Source of the DNA: Nitrososphaerota archaeon
GTDB taxonomy: Archaea > Thermoproteota > Nitrososphaeria > Nitrososphaerales > Nitrosopumilaceae
Assembly (NCBI GenBank): GCA_021323705.1
Contig: JAJPKL010000017.1
Location: 1-64,000, forward strand
Direction: 5' to 3'
DNA length: 64,000 nucleotides
Position 1 is the stretch's first letter. Every line of letters starts with the position of its first letter. Below are positions 1 to 9,097 of this stretch, in pieces. The position numbers were made by a program, and so were the translations under genes. The notes below the pieces were generated by a model. It was given only the letters and a program-made list of their open reading frames with translations, was not told the DNA's origin and searched no databases.

Positions 1-108
1 AAAGGAATTACAACTGAAGGTGGCACTGTATAACAGATTTGTGAGCATGTAGAAAAGGGTCAACATAATGTCATTTGTTAAATCATATGGAGTTAGTCAA
101 CAGAGCAC

Positions 109-2235
109 TTATTCATTGTTTCTTATTATTCTTTTATAATTAAGAATACTTACGCCCCAAATAACAATCATGAAAATTGTAATATCCTTGTAAATGTCAA
201 AATTTGGAAATTCAAAAAACGCTTTCATGCCATAGTTTCCTGCGGGAAGGTACCACCCTCGAAATACATCATTTACTCTTACTGCATCGATAATTGTTTT
301 TTTGGAGTTATCAATTAGTTCTGCCTTCCATCCTGGAAAGTAGAGCTCATTTTCAACCATAAATGTAGGTGCCTTAAGATTAATTTTGTAAGATATTTCG
401 TTTATTCCATACCGAATTTGTTCTATATCATTTTGTGCCGAGTGGATGTTTACGAATTCTGAATCAGGAATTTTAATTTGGTCTTTAATTATTTGAGTAG
501 CCGTGATATTAGGTAAGAAGATCGGCGTCCATTTCATATACATGTAATCTTGATAGATTTTATTTGACGCGACTATGTCATTGCCAGTTAACTTGAAACC
601 ACCATAATCCCACATCATAAAATTTCCGGTTAACCATCCTTCCCAAGAATAATTTCTATCACTGTATGGACTGATATTTTCCGTACTTATTCTTGATGGC
701 CTTTCATTTGGCATGTGTGTAATAACGTAAAATGTTACTAGTTTACCATCTTTGGTCAACGGAATACTATTGGCTGCATATCTTTCTTCTATACCAGAAT
801 CTGTCCAAGTCGGCATATTGAATATTACAGCCGTTCCATCAATGGCGATAATTACAAGTATGATTGACAAACCAACATAAGATAACGCAAGTTCTTTTGT
901 TTTGAATAGTTTATTTGATTTAATATTGTTATAAAAAAGGATTGCAAGTGAAGCAACAAAAATAATTATAGCAGTATTTTCTTGTTGATTAAAATTATTT
1001 CCATATAGTGAATGTATTCCCAAATAAAACCATACTCCGGCAATTATCGATCTAACTATGAAATTTTTAAAGTCATATTTTTTTTCGATTGTATGTCTTA
1101 GCCCACATAATGCAAATAGGATAATAGGGACACTAACAAATATCCGATAATCATTTACAGGAAATCTTGACAAATGCAATACAGGTATTACGTTTGTGAT
1201 ATAAACCCAGAATGGTGAATTAGGACCAAAAATCATTAGAATTCCTACAAACAACATTATGGAAAACATCCAATATCTTTTAAATGCGGAAATAGGCGTA
1301 AATGTAAAAAAGAGGATTATTGGAAGAGTAAGAAAAGTAGAAGACATCCCAAATCTTTCTTGGTTTACAAATGTGGCATTAGACATGAAAAAGGTTGCAA
1401 GCCAGCTATTTTCCATACCCCAATAATCTTGTTGTGGAAGTCCAGAAAACCTTGTTATCTCGTTTCTTTCTTGCCATATAGGTCCCAGATAAATGGATGA
1501 AATTCCGATTCCTAGAAATATCAATCCTAGAATTATTGCAAAATTAAAGAAAGTGTTTTTCTTTCCACGTTTTCTTAAATTATTAATAATTTGAGATATT
1601 ATGAAGATGGAGAGTATGAAGGCACTTGCCACGTAAATTCCTGGATAGCCACCTGTAAAGAGCAAGTATACAAAAACTGGGATCAGCATTACTTTTTTTG
1701 TTAATTTTGGATGGTCTGTATCAAGTGTAATAGCATACAAAAGCCAAGGCACAAGTGCGAATGCACGGACAATATCAGGATGTTCTGCATTATTGTAAAA
1801 ACCTCCAAAAAATTGAAATGCAAAAGACCCTACAATTGCATATCTGGGATCTTTCAAGACGTGTTTCAAAAAGAAAAACATTCCTATGCTTCCAAAGAGA
1901 ACATGAATAATTTGAAAAACAACTGCTAGGTGAAGTGTGTATTCTATACTAAAAATTGGGAAAAGCCAAAAGGGAGGATAGAATATGTTGCTTTGGGGAT
2001 CCGTAACCATTGGAAAACCCATGGCCTGGAAGGGTTGCCACATTGGAAATGTGCCTATATTAACTGCGGAAATCCAAAAAGCTATCATCGCATACCACCC
2101 TTTCCAGAAATCCCACGGAAATGCTAATCCATTAAAATAATGATTCCAGAATATTGCAATGTTCTGAACAACCAAGATTGATACGGCAAGAACTACCCAA
2201 AATTGTTTATGGTTCAACTCACTCACTGCTTTCAA
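109..2235 (-). CDS. YfhO-like polytopic membrane protein
   Basis: A 708-residue integral membrane protein with more than ten hydrophobic segments over about residues 10-480, then a soluble C-terminal part and one last transmembrane segment. The early aromatic loop with a WPWDFW-like stretch and the C-terminal 'FPGWKAELID' followed by 'RGWYLPAGNY' are typical of the YfhO family, which adds or transfers sugars in cell-envelope glycans and is related to GT-C glycosyltransferases. That family link is general knowledge; the acceptor is not known here. It is the last gene of the minus-strand glycan operon, downstream of the phosphosugar isomerase. Translation starts at TTG (base 2235). Function as a lipid-linked sugar transferase at the membrane is inference. 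Confidence 0.75.
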   Translation of the reverse strand: MKAVSELNHKQFWVVLAVSILVVQNIAIFWNHYFNGLAFPWDFWKGWYAMIAFWISAVNIGTFPMWQPFQAMGFPMVTDPQSNIFYPPFWLFPIFSIEYTLHLAVVFQIIHVLFGSIGMFFFLKHVLKDPRYAIVGSFAFQFFGGFYNNAEHPDIVRAFALVPWLLYAITLDTDHPKLTKKVMLIPVFVYLLFTGGYPGIYVASAFILSIFIISQIINNLRKRGKKNTFFNFAIILGLIFLGIGISSIYLGPIWQERNEITRFSGLPQQDYWGMENSWLATFFMSNATFVNQERFGMSSTFLTLPIILFFTFTPISAFKRYWMFSIMLFVGILMIFGPNSPFWVYITNVIPVLHLSRFPVNDYRIFVSVPIILFALCGLRHTIEKKYDFKNFIVRSIIAGVWFYLGIHSLYGNNFNQQENTAIIIFVASLAILFYNNIKSNKLFKTKELALSYVGLSIILVIIAIDGTAVIFNMPTWTDSGIEERYAANSIPLTKDGKLVTFYVITHMPNERPSRISTENISPYSDRNYSWEGWLTGNFMMWDYGGFKLTGNDIVASNKIYQDYMYMKWTPIFLPNITATQIIKDQIKIPDSEFVNIHSAQNDIEQIRYGINEISYKINLKAPTFMVENELYFPGWKAELIDNSKKTIIDAVRVNDVFRGWYLPAGNYGMKAFFEFPNFDIYKDITIFMIVIWGVSILNYKRIIRNNE

Positions 2236-2305
2236 TTATCCCAATCGATGTCTATCGGAGGATGATAAATATGTAAATATTTGAAATATAGCATATGATG
2301 GACTT

Positions 2306-3319
2306 TTACGTTAATTTGCTTTTTATGAAATCTATTGATTTTGTTGGGGTCGGATCTACCCCCAAATTTATTGCATGATAAATCGAAGCATAATCAAGAA
2401 GATATATCAGATTTATTATTTTCGCTAGTATATTACCTTCCACAGAATTTACTTCTTTGTAAGGAATCCCATTTATTGAAAAAAATTCTTTAATTATTTT
2501 CCATAGTTCTTTTGTTTTTCTATAATCATTTCTTCCCTGAATTAATATAGGTTGAGTCCGAGACTTTTGTTCCCAAGCAACAATTCCATTATGACATGCT
2601 TCTATGACGTCTTCGGCAAACGCATGTATCTTGGAATTTTCTTGTAAAGAATTTTTGAATCTTATAGCGGCAGCTTGTAATCCCATCGGATAATATATTG
2701 CGGGTACGCCAGATAGCCAAATGGCAAGATCGAGAGAAGGATTTTCAGTAGTCAAATTATTAGAAGAGATTTTATTTTGAGTTTTTTCAAGTAATGAGAT
2801 AGATTCCAAGACATCAGATTTTTTTATTGGTATGATGGAATTTAAAATATTTAAAATTGAATACAAATAAATCGGAAACGAAGTTCTAGGAGTATTTAGC
2901 AAGGGAATTTTCCTGTATTCAATTGAATTTTTTGTGCAAAATTTCTCTATTTTTCCTCCTGAGGAAAAAGCAATAATTTTTGAACCCACTTTTTTTGCCT
3001 TATGTAAAACCGTTAGAGTTTCTATTGTATTTCCCGAAACACTGGATGCGATTACAAGAGTCCGAGAATCTACAGTTTTTGGAAGATGAAATCCCTTCAC
3101 CACACAGATATGTAGTTTAGTTTTTGATAAGATAGCTGAGAGGGTATCTCCAAGTGCTCCGGATCCGCCCATGCCGACAAATACAATATGGTCAACATCT
3201 TTGAAATCAACTTGATCATAATTCATTTTATAGAAATCATTTGCCAGTTGTGGCCATTTATTGTAAATAACATGCATGCCCCCCTTATCGTATTTCTCCA
3301 ATTTAGAAATTGTAATCAA
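2306..3319 (-). CDS. Bifunctional phosphoglucose/phosphomannose isomerase-like SIS protein
   Basis: A 337-residue SIS-domain protein. Residues about 49-60 show the glycine-rich phosphosugar loop (VGMGGSGALGDTL), and a second loop 'SSVSGNTIETL' follows near residue 95, the usual SIS pair. The C-terminal half carries 'AFAEDVIEACHNGIVAWE', matching the Glu/His region of archaeal bifunctional PGI/PMI enzymes, whose usual length of about 300-340 residues agrees. It should interconvert fructose-6-phosphate with glucose- or mannose-6-phosphate, supplying hexose phosphate for sugar-nucleotide synthesis. Its place in the glycan operon suggests it serves that pathway and not central metabolism. The start is TTG at 3319; an internal ATG 14 codons downstream is an alternative. 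Confidence 0.82.
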   Translation of the reverse strand: MITISKLEKYDKGGMHVIYNKWPQLANDFYKMNYDQVDFKDVDHIVFVGMGGSGALGDTLSAILSKTKLHICVVKGFHLPKTVDSRTLVIASSVSGNTIETLTVLHKAKKVGSKIIAFSSGGKIEKFCTKNSIEYRKIPLLNTPRTSFPIYLYSILNILNSIIPIKKSDVLESISLLEKTQNKISSNNLTTENPSLDLAIWLSGVPAIYYPMGLQAAAIRFKNSLQENSKIHAFAEDVIEACHNGIVAWEQKSRTQPILIQGRNDYRKTKELWKIIKEFFSINGIPYKEVNSVEGNILAKIINLIYLLDYASIYHAINLGVDPTPTKSIDFIKSKLT

Positions 3320-3476
3320 TATAGAATTTCGGCAGAAGGGAATCTAATATAATGATTGTTGACTTATAATGAGGAGAATTTTGTCTTCTTTATTAGTTGA
3401 TACCATTAATTACTTTGGAGTGTTAAAACGATTGGAGGGGAAGGGGTATCTTCATAAACATTTGATTTGGAATTAG

Positions 3477-4394
3477 TTATTTTTTAAGTAACATTCTAGT
3501 TGTAATAAATCCTAAAACAGTAGGATACCACGTTCCAACAAGTCTAATTATGATAATGAGCGATGATACAAGCGATAATTCTATGCCTGACCGACTAAGA
3601 AACCCTACCAAACTTATCTCTGTGATTCCTATTCCTGCTGGTAGGAAAGAGACCGCGCCAAATAAAACAGATGAATATGTGATTATAGTTGTGAAAATTA
3701 TATTGAATTTCATGTTAAACGCAATAAATATAACATAAATTGTAAACATGTCAACAGCCCAAGCAAGTACACTTAGCAACCAGCTTTTTATCATGATTTT
3801 TTTAGTTGTTAACGAATAAAAAACTTCATACGATTCACTTATGTCATCAATAAATCTGTGCATCTTTGGAACTTTCAGTAATAATGTAGTGATTGATTTG
3901 AATAATTTTCTCACCCTTATTGCAAGATAAGATATTATCAAAAAGAAACCAATAATGCCGATTAATATTGTAACTTCGCGGAAATTTTGAAAAAATAGAA
4001 AAAATCCTATTATTGTGACTGTTGCTAGCAAGTCGTGAAATCTTTCTAGAAAGGTAATTGGAAATGTCTTGCTTATGCTATGACCCTCCTTAATTTTTAA
4101 AAAGTATGATTTTATTACTTCTCCACTACTTCCTGGTGTAATAATCATGCTCAAACCAGAAAAATAGAGCAACATATTATTTTTTGATGATAGGTTTATA
4201 CCAATTTTTTTAAAAAGGATGTGCTGTCTGAAGCCCTTTATGATCATCGCTGATGTAGAAAGTAAAAAGATAACCGGCAGAAATTCAAATTTGAAATGCG
4301 TTATACTTGAATAAAATTTGCCAAAATCTGAATATCCTACAAATACTACATAGAAAATCATTGTTGACAGAATAAAAATAGTTACCTTTTTCAA
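3477..4394 (-). CDS. Flippase-like membrane protein (LPG synthase TM / UPF0104 family)
   Basis: A 305-residue protein with about eight hydrophobic helices. The segment 'LYFSGLSMIITPGSSGEVIKSYFLK' (shown in part: GSSGEVIKSYFL) and the C-terminal 'SFLPAGIGITEISLVGFL' are hallmarks of the lysylphosphatidylglycerol-synthase transmembrane / UPF0104 family, which includes archaeal AglD-type and flippase-like proteins. Archaeal members act with lipid-linked glycans at the membrane. The gene lies directly after a GT2-like gene, a common pairing for dolichol-phosphate-sugar synthesis and flipping. Start TTG at 4394. Exact substrate cannot be read from sequence. Confidence 0.75.
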   Translation of the reverse strand: MKKVTIFILSTMIFYVVFVGYSDFGKFYSSITHFKFEFLPVIFLLSTSAMIIKGFRQHILFKKIGINLSSKNNMLLYFSGLSMIITPGSSGEVIKSYFLKIKEGHSISKTFPITFLERFHDLLATVTIIGFFLFFQNFREVTILIGIIGFFLIISYLAIRVRKLFKSITTLLLKVPKMHRFIDDISESYEVFYSLTTKKIMIKSWLLSVLAWAVDMFTIYVIFIAFNMKFNIIFTTIITYSSVLFGAVSFLPAGIGITEISLVGFLSRSGIELSLVSSLIIIIRLVGTWYPTVLGFITTRMLLKK

Positions 4395-4508
4395 GTGAAT
4401 CGATTAGATGAATTAAACTGCTATTAATTATGTTATTGTTACTAATTGATTTAATTATCATTAGATTTGTCGCATAAAGTCGCTATATTTGAAAGGACTA
4501 GTGATATC

Positions 4509-5225
4509 TCATCTTTCTTTTAGTAAAGAGATTCTTTTTTGCATGATTTTTTTGAACATCGAAGTGGAAAATGAACCTATTTTTATTTTTGAATCTTTTC
4601 TTATATCATTGAAATTAGTAGGCATTTCGAAAAGTCTAAGAGATCTTTTTCTGGCATAAATTAGAATTTCTGTTTGGAGAAAAGGGCCATTATCCACTAA
4701 ACGATTTCTGAATTTTTTTATCTCATCTAATCTAAACGTTATAGCTGATTGCGTATCAGAAATTTTCAAATTGAATACCATGTTTACGAGGATATTGTAG
4801 CATTTTGAAAAAAACTTACGCTTAAGAGGTCTGTTATCTATAAAACCTTCCTGCCCTCTTGCAGATATTATAATATCATAACCCTCAAGAATTTTTTTAA
4901 TAGAGTTTCCTATAAAATCAAAACCAGTGGGGATTTCTATCCCATTAGAACATACAATAGGATATTTTGCATTATCAATTCCAGTTTTTATTGCGGCGCC
5001 TATTCCTAACTGATTTACTGAAATTAGTTTTACCTGACTCAAGCTGTTAGCTAATTCACTTACAATCTGAGGAGTTTTATCTTCACTTTTATCACAAATT
5101 AGAATTTCATATTCATTCAAAAAATCAAGAGATCTCAAATAGGAGACTGTCTCGAGTATATTACTACGTATAATTTTCTCTTCGTTGCGTGAAAGTAAGA
5201 TTAGGGACAGATTTGTTTTATTCAT
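4509..5225 (-). CDS. GT2-like (DPM1-type) glycosyltransferase, DXD region degenerate
   Basis: A 238-residue protein with the GT-A nucleotide-sugar fold of family 2: N-terminal 'LSLILLSRNEEKII', then 'EILICDKSEDKTPQI' and 'GIGAAIKTGIDNAKYPIVC'. This layout matches polyprenyl-phosphate mannosyl/glucosyl transferases. Where active family members have an Asp-Ala-Asp type metal site after the 'P-(I/V)-(V/L)' strand, this protein reads 'CSNGIEIP', so the usual metal-binding aspartates are absent. There is no membrane segment. It may be inactive, may use another metal ligand, or may be specialised. It sits between a methyltransferase and a flippase-like gene in the same operon. Start ATG at 5225. 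Confidence 0.72.
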   Translation of the reverse strand: MNKTNLSLILLSRNEEKIIRSNILETVSYLRSLDFLNEYEILICDKSEDKTPQIVSELANSLSQVKLISVNQLGIGAAIKTGIDNAKYPIVCSNGIEIPTGFDFIGNSIKKILEGYDIIISARGQEGFIDNRPLKRKFFSKCYNILVNMVFNLKISDTQSAITFRLDEIKKFRNRLVDNGPFLQTEILIYARKRSLRLFEMPTNFNDIRKDSKIKIGSFSTSMFKKIMQKRISLLKER

Positions 5226-5248
5226 TGTTATATTTTCTACAAAATTTG

Positions 5249-5980
5249 TTATTTCTTTTTACAATTGACATAGATTGTGCTAGCTATATCGGGATATTCT
5301 TTTCCTAATTCAAATAGAGCGTCAAAATATCTTTGTTTCATTTTATTATTCTCCCATAAATTTGATCGATAAAGTTTTTGCATTTGATGGTTAGGATGCG
5401 CTTTTAGGAGGAACCCTCCAGAATGAATCACTTCAAAGCCCGTGGAATATACCATTTTCTTTAATTTATGCAAATCATACATTTGCATATGTCCTACTTC
5501 AAGATCATGTTTACTCAATTCCCGAGTATTTTTCAATAGATTCATTTTTTTTCCTAACATTCGGTTTAGGGAATTTGCATTAGGCACATGTATTATCAAG
5601 ACTCCATTATCTGAAAGCCATTTTGAAATTGTGGTTAGAATTTTTTTTGGATTACTAATATGTTCAAGAACGCTTATCATTATTATGGTATCAAACTTTT
5701 GAATAGGATAATAATTTTCAATTTTGTTAACAGTAAAGTTTCCTGTAGGAATTAATTTTCGTGCTTTATGAATCAAATTTTGATTTTCATCAATACCGTA
5801 TACTTTCTCAAACTTATCTACAAGATTGCTACAAAGGGTACCATCGCCGCATCCTATATCTAGCAATGTTTTCCCTTTACAGAATTCTCTTAAAATAAGT
5901 GTCTGATACTTCCCCAAGATGTCTTCAAATGGTGCTTTGGCTCTTCTCCATTTCTCCCAGTTTACTTTACTTGAAGACAT
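5249..5980 (-). CDS. Class I SAM-dependent methyltransferase
   Basis: A 243-residue Rossmann-fold methyltransferase of the Methyltransf_11/UbiE-like type. Motif I 'LLDIGCGDGTL' lies at about residues 40-50, an acidic residue ends strand 2 in 'VYGIDENQN', and motif post-I to IV is 'FDTIIMISVLEHISNP'. This family moves a methyl group from S-adenosylmethionine; within a glycan operon it may methylate a sugar or the acyl moiety handled by the ACP genes. It is cotranscribed with the LbH acyltransferase upstream and GT2-like gene downstream (gaps of about 36 and 23 bases). The substrate is not shown by the sequence. Confidence 0.8.
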   Translation of the reverse strand: MSSSKVNWEKWRRAKAPFEDILGKYQTLILREFCKGKTLLDIGCGDGTLCSNLVDKFEKVYGIDENQNLIHKARKLIPTGNFTVNKIENYYPIQKFDTIIMISVLEHISNPKKILTTISKWLSDNGVLIIHVPNANSLNRMLGKKMNLLKNTRELSKHDLEVGHMQMYDLHKLKKMVYSTGFEVIHSGGFLLKAHPNHQMQKLYRSNLWENNKMKQRYFDALFELGKEYPDIASTIYVNCKKK

Positions 5981-6016
5981 TAATTATGTACCTTAACCTC
6001 TATAATTTGTATTTTA

Positions 6017-6721
6017 TCAAGTCGCAGATTTTATTACCCTAGCTGGATTTCCCATTGCAAGAACATTATCTGGAATACTTCTCATCACAACTGACCCTGC
6101 ACCTATTATAGAATTGTAACCTATCTCTACTCCTTGTAATATTATACAGTTGGCACCAAGACGAGCTTTATCCTTAATTTTTATGGGAGTTTTCATGTAT
6201 GAGTGACCTGCTCTGCCAAAGGAATTATCAGCAGATGTAGATATGTTCGGACCAATAAAGACATCTTGTCCTATTTCAGTAAATTCTGCTATCTGTGAAT
6301 TAATGGAAACTCGCGAATGATTTCCTATTCTTACAGCATTCATTATCAAGGCATTTGTTCCAATTATATTCTCATTGCCAAGGATGGTATTTTCTCTTAT
6401 CCACACTAAATCAGATAAGAATGAATCTATGCCAATATTTACACCTGCATATATCACCGAATTATTTCCAATGAAAACGTTGTTACCTATTACAGTTTCA
6501 TTTACATTTTTTGTTTTGTTAACCGATTTTTTTCTTGTTTCAGGCTTTATTCCTATTATAGAATTATTAAGAATTTTAACTCCATTCCCAATTTTAACGT
6601 CAGGATAGATTATTACATTATTACCTAATCTTACATTATCACCAATTGAAACATTTTCCATTATGATAACATTTTTTCCTTTATCAAATCCTTTGCCTAT
6701 TTTCTTCATATGTTTTTTCAT
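6017..6721 (-). CDS. Left-handed beta-helix acyltransferase (hexapeptide repeat)
   Basis: A 234-residue protein made almost entirely of hexapeptide repeats ([IV]-G-x-x-x-x), for example 'IGDNVRLGNNVIIYPDVKIG', ending with 'IGAGSVVMRSIPDNVLAMGNPARVI', the classical end of sugar O-/N-acyltransferases of the WbpD/WlbB, NeuD and maltose-acetyltransferase superfamily. These are trimeric enzymes that transfer acetyl or other acyl groups from acyl-CoA or acyl-ACP. Because it directly follows the LuxC/LuxE/ACP genes and is in the same locus as a DegT aminotransferase, an attractive inference is that it acylates the amino sugar with the unusual acyl group. Donor and acceptor are unproven. Start ATG at 6721. 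Confidence 0.8.
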   Translation of the reverse strand: MKKHMKKIGKGFDKGKNVIIMENVSIGDNVRLGNNVIIYPDVKIGNGVKILNNSIIGIKPETRKKSVNKTKNVNETVIGNNVFIGNNSVIYAGVNIGIDSFLSDLVWIRENTILGNENIIGTNALIMNAVRIGNHSRVSINSQIAEFTEIGQDVFIGPNISTSADNSFGRAGHSYMKTPIKIKDKARLGANCIILQGVEIGYNSIIGAGSVVMRSIPDNVLAMGNPARVIKSAT

Positions 6722-6731
6722 ATAATTTCAT

Positions 6732-8015
6732 TCATTTGTAGGTAGTGACCCATCTAACCATTCTCTCCATTCCAAACATGCCATCCCATGGAGAATCGAA
6801 TAAACTCATTGAACCTACATTTGGACACCTATCCCCTCCAAGCAAGGTCAAATTATCAATAATCTTCAATCTTTTGTCTTTTTTCATTACGATACCGATT
6901 GTTTGAATTTTACGCGAATTGTTTTCGTTACTTAGTTTATAATAATCTAGGCGGCGAACATGAATTACTCTAGAAAAGACAGGTTTAGCCAAGGAAGTTT
7001 CCACAGACGAAATTACTGTCCATTCTACTCCCTTTGATGAGTAGACGTTGTTTGTCAAGGCAGACTCTGCCCTCAAAGAAATAATTTCTGCCGATTTTTC
7101 TTCATTTATTGTTTGTTTTGGCAGTAGTATTCTATTTACATCATCTAATGCTTTGGCTAATTGTCGTGCAAAATTATCAATGATTTCGTTATTTGTGGAA
7201 TCAATTAATATTGTATGTGGAGAAGAACAAGCATATTGATCAAACATACTTACATCTATAGCAATTTTTTGAACAATTTGACTAAGATTGTCCTTTAACG
7301 AAATCTCATCTATAATTACATAAGAATACTTCGGTCCATATACGATATCCTCCGTAAACGGTGACTTTGGTAAAGAAATTATCGAGTTAACAGCTTCCCA
7401 ACCACCCCATGCAACTCTCACATCGGCGACTTTTGATAAAACGGTCTGATTTTCCACGTCATTTCGGTTAAGGTAGATCGCTTGTATGCATTGTAACATA
7501 TCTTTCCCTTTAATTACATTCGTATCCACTCTTGAAAAGCTGTCAAGTAGATCTATTAACAGATCATGTTTCGCAGGAACCTTAATTATGGATACATTCT
7601 TTGTGATTAAAGCTTGAATGGCTGAAAAGATTCCAAGCAAGTCTACATTTCCTGCAATCCAATGCGAGATTACCCCTCTTGGTTGTGCATGAAATAAAAG
7701 CTCATTGTCACCTAGATCTACAAAAGAATCAAGGGCATGTCGGTTGCCGTGTAGTGCTACATCTAACTTGTTTTCCATATATCTTTGTGAAAGAAATAAT
7801 GAAACGTATCTTGAATTTACGCCTATTTTATACTTGAATTCGGACGCCCAAAATTTCCCTAAATTATCAAAGTATTCAATTATATCGTCAACATTTTTTG
7901 AATGCAGCCAATTTCTTGATTGGTGGATTTTTTTTATATGCTCCTCAATCAGATTTGTTTCTATATCTGTCTTTTTACCATTGAAGATTAATATCTTAGC
8001 CAATAGTATCTCCAC
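6732..8015 (-). CDS. luxC-like: LuxC-like acyl-CoA/acyl-protein reductase
   Basis: A 427-residue aldehyde-dehydrogenase-fold protein of the acyl-CoA reductase (LuxC) family. The catalytic cysteine context 'FDQYACSSPHTI' (Cys263) matches the LuxC active site, and 'QPRGVISHWIAGNVDLLGIFS' near residues 111-131 fits the nucleotide-binding part. LuxC reduces an acyl thioester with NADPH to an aldehyde, normally taking the acyl group from the LuxE cysteine. Its reading frame overlaps the end of the LuxE-like gene by 20 bases, so the two are translationally coupled, as expected for a complex. The aldehyde is probably an intermediate for a surface-glycan substituent, since no luciferase genes are present. 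GTG start at 8015. Confidence 0.85.
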   Translation of the reverse strand: MEILLAKILIFNGKKTDIETNLIEEHIKKIHQSRNWLHSKNVDDIIEYFDNLGKFWASEFKYKIGVNSRYVSLFLSQRYMENKLDVALHGNRHALDSFVDLGDNELLFHAQPRGVISHWIAGNVDLLGIFSAIQALITKNVSIIKVPAKHDLLIDLLDSFSRVDTNVIKGKDMLQCIQAIYLNRNDVENQTVLSKVADVRVAWGGWEAVNSIISLPKSPFTEDIVYGPKYSYVIIDEISLKDNLSQIVQKIAIDVSMFDQYACSSPHTILIDSTNNEIIDNFARQLAKALDDVNRILLPKQTINEEKSAEIISLRAESALTNNVYSSKGVEWTVISSVETSLAKPVFSRVIHVRRLDYYKLSNENNSRKIQTIGIVMKKDKRLKIIDNLTLLGGDRCPNVGSMSLFDSPWDGMFGMERMVRWVTTYK

Positions 8016-9090
8016 ATCCTTTTACTTCTGCCTTTTCAGATCGCTTATCGAATTGGAAGTATTTTCCTTTCCGGCCACAAGGGCAATCGTCAATTCCCAC
8101 AATATGCCCCAGATCATCCGAAAGTATTGATATTCCAGGATAACTTCTAGGGAGGGGGCTGATAAGCTGGATAAAACCACTCTTGCCAATACCTTCATTT
8201 TCTAGCGTCACAGTATTTCGTATTAGTATTTCTGAGTAAAGAGGAACGTGTTTATTTCCATATTCACATTCCGGATAAACGGTTCCCAATTGTTCAGTCA
8301 TACCATAGATATCGATTATCCGGTTATTTGTTGTATGAAAAAAGTCACAGATGTTTTGATACAATTTATCTTTAGACATGTTGATGTCCCTTAATTTTTT
8401 CCACCCTCCGATATGAATAACATATGGATCTTTAAGATCTGTTAGTAAAGTCTTGACTTCTCTATTATCCATGTTTTGTTCAATGACATTATGAATTAGC
8501 CAAGTAAATCCAAAAATACAATAAGTCTTGCCAAAATCTATATTTTTAATTTTAGAGGGATCTAACTGTAGATTTTTGTTTAAAATGAAATTTATTGACT
8601 TCATGAAGGGTATGAAGCCTCTAATAGCTGATACACGAGATTTGATATCATTACCGCCGATAGATGCGTCATCAGAATCCATAACAATGAAATCTTTCTT
8701 TTCATGAATGAAGCTAGAAACAATGGCAATTAATGCTTTGGTTTGTCTCAATGATGTTATTCGATCTAATGAAATTATACTTGGAGAGTCTCCTGTTGTT
8801 GCACTTGAATAAACAGTTTTAAAAATATCCTTCTCATCTACTGACTTTAAGTGAAATTTCTTGAATAAGGATACCGGAAGGTATGGAATTTCCTCTAGGA
8901 GGTAATCAGACTGAGGCGAAAATGCCTTGTTGTCACATAATTTTCTGAATTCGACAGAATTTTTATAATGAAAGTTAATCGCTTCTCTAATGGATGACAA
9001 AAAGAGATTTTTTTTTTCTTCAGTTGTTAAAGAATATGGTTTCATATCTAACAGCTTTTCAACTAATTGATTGTTCATTATTTCACTCAT
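7996..9090 (-). CDS. luxE-like: LuxE-like acyl-protein synthetase
   Basis: A 364-residue member of the LuxE / PaaK-like branch of the adenylate-forming superfamily. The phosphate-binding loop is 'SSATTGDSPS' (residues about 95-104), the A5-like motif is 'DIYGMTEQLG', and the C-terminal region has the family's 'DDCPCGRKGKYFQFDKRSEKAE'-type stretch (read in part as CPCGRKGKYF). LuxE activates a carboxylate with ATP and holds it as a thioester for LuxC. Length matches the family (about 360-370). It overlaps LuxC by 20 bases and follows the acyl ligase with an 8-base gap. Two adenylating enzymes side by side suggest that one loads the ACP and the other loads the reductase. Confidence 0.85.
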   Translation of the reverse strand: MSEIMNNQLVEKLLDMKPYSLTTEEKKNLFLSSIREAINFHYKNSVEFRKLCDNKAFSPQSDYLLEEIPYLPVSLFKKFHLKSVDEKDIFKTVYSSATTGDSPSIISLDRITSLRQTKALIAIVSSFIHEKKDFIVMDSDDASIGGNDIKSRVSAIRGFIPFMKSINFILNKNLQLDPSKIKNIDFGKTYCIFGFTWLIHNVIEQNMDNREVKTLLTDLKDPYVIHIGGWKKLRDINMSKDKLYQNICDFFHTTNNRIIDIYGMTEQLGTVYPECEYGNKHVPLYSEILIRNTVTLENEGIGKSGFIQLISPLPRSYPGISILSDDLGHIVGIDDCPCGRKGKYFQFDKRSEKAEVKGCGDTIG

Positions 9091-9097
9091 TCCGGCA

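Noticed and set aside
1-60. Possible 3' end of a plus-strand gene at the left edge (e.g. a frame ending at TAG 50-52)
   Set aside because: Too short to tell from chance; two different frames look equally plausible.
6732-9090. Bioluminescence (lux) operon
   Set aside because: Only the LuxC- and LuxE-like reductase genes occur; luciferase (luxAB) and the thioesterase (luxD) are absent, and the context is glycan synthesis.
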